A stretch of DNA of 6,647 nt. Origin: CALMSM01 sp964534095. Its GTDB lineage: Bacteria > Patescibacteriota > Saccharimonadia > Saccharimonadales > CALMSM01. Below, piece by piece: positions 6,089-6,647 of this stretch (positions are counted from its first letter, which is position 1; the number at the start of each line of letters is the position of its first letter). The notes under the pieces were generated by a model. That model was not told the origin of the DNA, did no database searches, and worked only from the letters and a program-made list of their open reading frames with translations. Position numbers and translations under genes: made by a program. Location: assembly GCA_964534095.1 (NCBI GenBank), contig CAZHPF010000053.1, positions 1 through 6,647 of the forward strand, read 5' to 3'.

Positions 6089-6373
6089 ATGCATAGTTAC
6101 TGTAGAGATTGTGTTGATCTAGGAACAGAAGTCTGTCCCAGACCCACTCCAACAGAGCATGTCAAAGAGGTGGCTCTCGCCGCTACTGCCTCAGCAATTG
6201 CCCGTCTGGCGCACCTTACTCCGCTCGGAGGAGTAATTCCACCACAAGAACTTTCAGGACTGGCAGAGGCAGTAACGCAGCCTGTTCACATTCGCAGAGG
6301 TACAACTGCCCTCGTTATAGATAGCTGTATTGCTACCCATCAAGCTGCCGTGGGTGTTTCTCCAGAAGTATAG
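6089..6373 (+). CDS. Small hypothetical protein with N-terminal Cys cluster
   Basis: A 94-residue frame filling most of the gap between the lipoprotein gene and mnmA; not recognised. The N-terminus carries C5-x2-C8-x7-C16 with a nearby H2, which could bind a metal ion, although a fourth ligand is not obvious. Residues 23-43 (EHVKEVALAATASAIARLAH) form a probable Ala-rich helix. A second part contains PPQELSGLAEAV and TALVIDSC with C80. There is no signal peptide or membrane segment. The gene lies 41 bp after the lipoprotein stop on the same strand. No Shine-Dalgarno precedes the ATG; TATATT ends 6 bases before it, so it may be leaderless or translated after the upstream gene. Composition is protein-like and no competing frame is convincing, but being short and without homologues I can name, it may not be real. 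Confidence 0.55.
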   Translation: MHSYCRDCVDLGTEVCPRPTPTEHVKEVALAATASAIARLAHLTPLGGVIPPQELSGLAEAVTQPVHIRRGTTALVIDSCIATHQAAVGVSPEV

Positions 6374-6385
6374 AATTATTTACCC

Positions 6386-6647
6386 TTATGCAATTATTCC
6401 GCCGCCTAGACACGCATCATCATGGTAAAAGACGGCGGATTGGCCGGGGCTTAAGCCTCGGACTTCAGTTTTAAACACAAGTTTGCTGGTCTTCGAGTCA
6501 AACATGGCCTCTATGAGCTCTCCTCGATGTCTATAACGCACTTTTATTTCCAACTTGTCAACAGGAGCGGATTCAATCCAATGCACGCCAGAGAGGCTGC
6601 AAACACTTCTCCACAGGTTTTCATCGTTGAGGTCGGTTGTTACATAC
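6386..6647 (-). CDS. mnmA: tRNA-specific 2-thiouridylase MnmA, C-terminal part (5' end beyond window)
   Basis: MnmA (TrmU) adds sulfur to the 2-position of wobble uridine 34 in tRNA Lys, Glu and Gln. Only the last 86 residues are in the window. They match the C-terminal beta-barrel: YVTTDLNDENLW, VHWIESAP, LEIKVRYRH, and the ending GLSPGQSAVFYHDDACLGGGIIA, a strong MnmA signature (SPGQ-x-AVFY, LGGG-x-I). The N-terminal PP-loop ATP site and catalytic cysteines lie outside. The GTG at 6586 is internal, since the frame is open to the right edge. The TAA stop at 6388-6386 is 12 bp from the stop of the convergent small gene, and no hairpin terminator is visible between them. Confidence 0.93.
   Translation of the reverse strand, partial: YVTTDLNDENLWRSVCSLSGVHWIESAPVDKLEIKVRYRHRGELIEAMFDSKTSKLVFKTEVRGLSPGQSAVFYHDDACLGGGIIA

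Noticed and set aside
6386..6586. A complete 66-residue gene starting at GTG 6586
   Set aside because: The frame stays open to the right edge and the upstream residues (YVTTDLNDENLW) continue the MnmA C-terminus, so it is the end of a longer gene.

Overview
The window looks like chromosomal core sequence from a Patescibacteria/CPR bacterium, most probably Candidatus Saccharibacteria (TM7). Three things point there. The alanyl-tRNA synthetase is short and ends right after the editing domain. The envelope protein at the left edge has an N-terminal domain I associate from memory with CPR genomes. The genes are compact and closely packed. All reading frames fit the standard code: TGA is used as a stop, in an ATGA stop/start overlap, and no long frame has an internal TGA. 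The lineage is an inference from protein features, not a database match.

The left two thirds is a minus-strand series of four genes. In order of transcription (right to left) they are an HD-domain metal hydrolase (4834-5424), alaS (2826-4712), an FtsA-type actin-like ATPase (1507-2814), and a large single-span membrane protein with a baseplate-J-like outer domain (1510 to beyond the left edge). The last three are packed tightly: 11 bp between alaS and the ATPase gene, then a 4-bp ATGA overlap. This suggests co-transcription and translational coupling of the ATPase with its membrane partner. A plausible extra promoter overlaps the alaS stop codon.

An 89-bp divergent intergenic region (5425-5513) follows. 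It carries a strong sigma70-type promoter for the plus strand and a probable -10 for the HD gene. The plus strand then holds two genes I do not recognise: a small lipoprotein-like secreted protein with a Thr/Pro-rich tether (5514-6047) and a 94-residue Cys-containing protein (6089-6373). They sit between housekeeping genes and may be specific to the lineage.

At the right edge, on the minus strand and only 12 bp from the end of the small plus-strand gene, is the C-terminus of the tRNA 2-thiouridylase MnmA.

Functionally the window combines translation (AlaRS, MnmA), a probable membrane/cell-shape or division module (FtsA-like ATPase plus single-span partner), a predicted phosphohydrolase, and an orphan envelope protein pair. 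I saw no tRNA or rRNA genes, CRISPR arrays, transposons or phage genes. No stretch over 300 bp lacks a gene.
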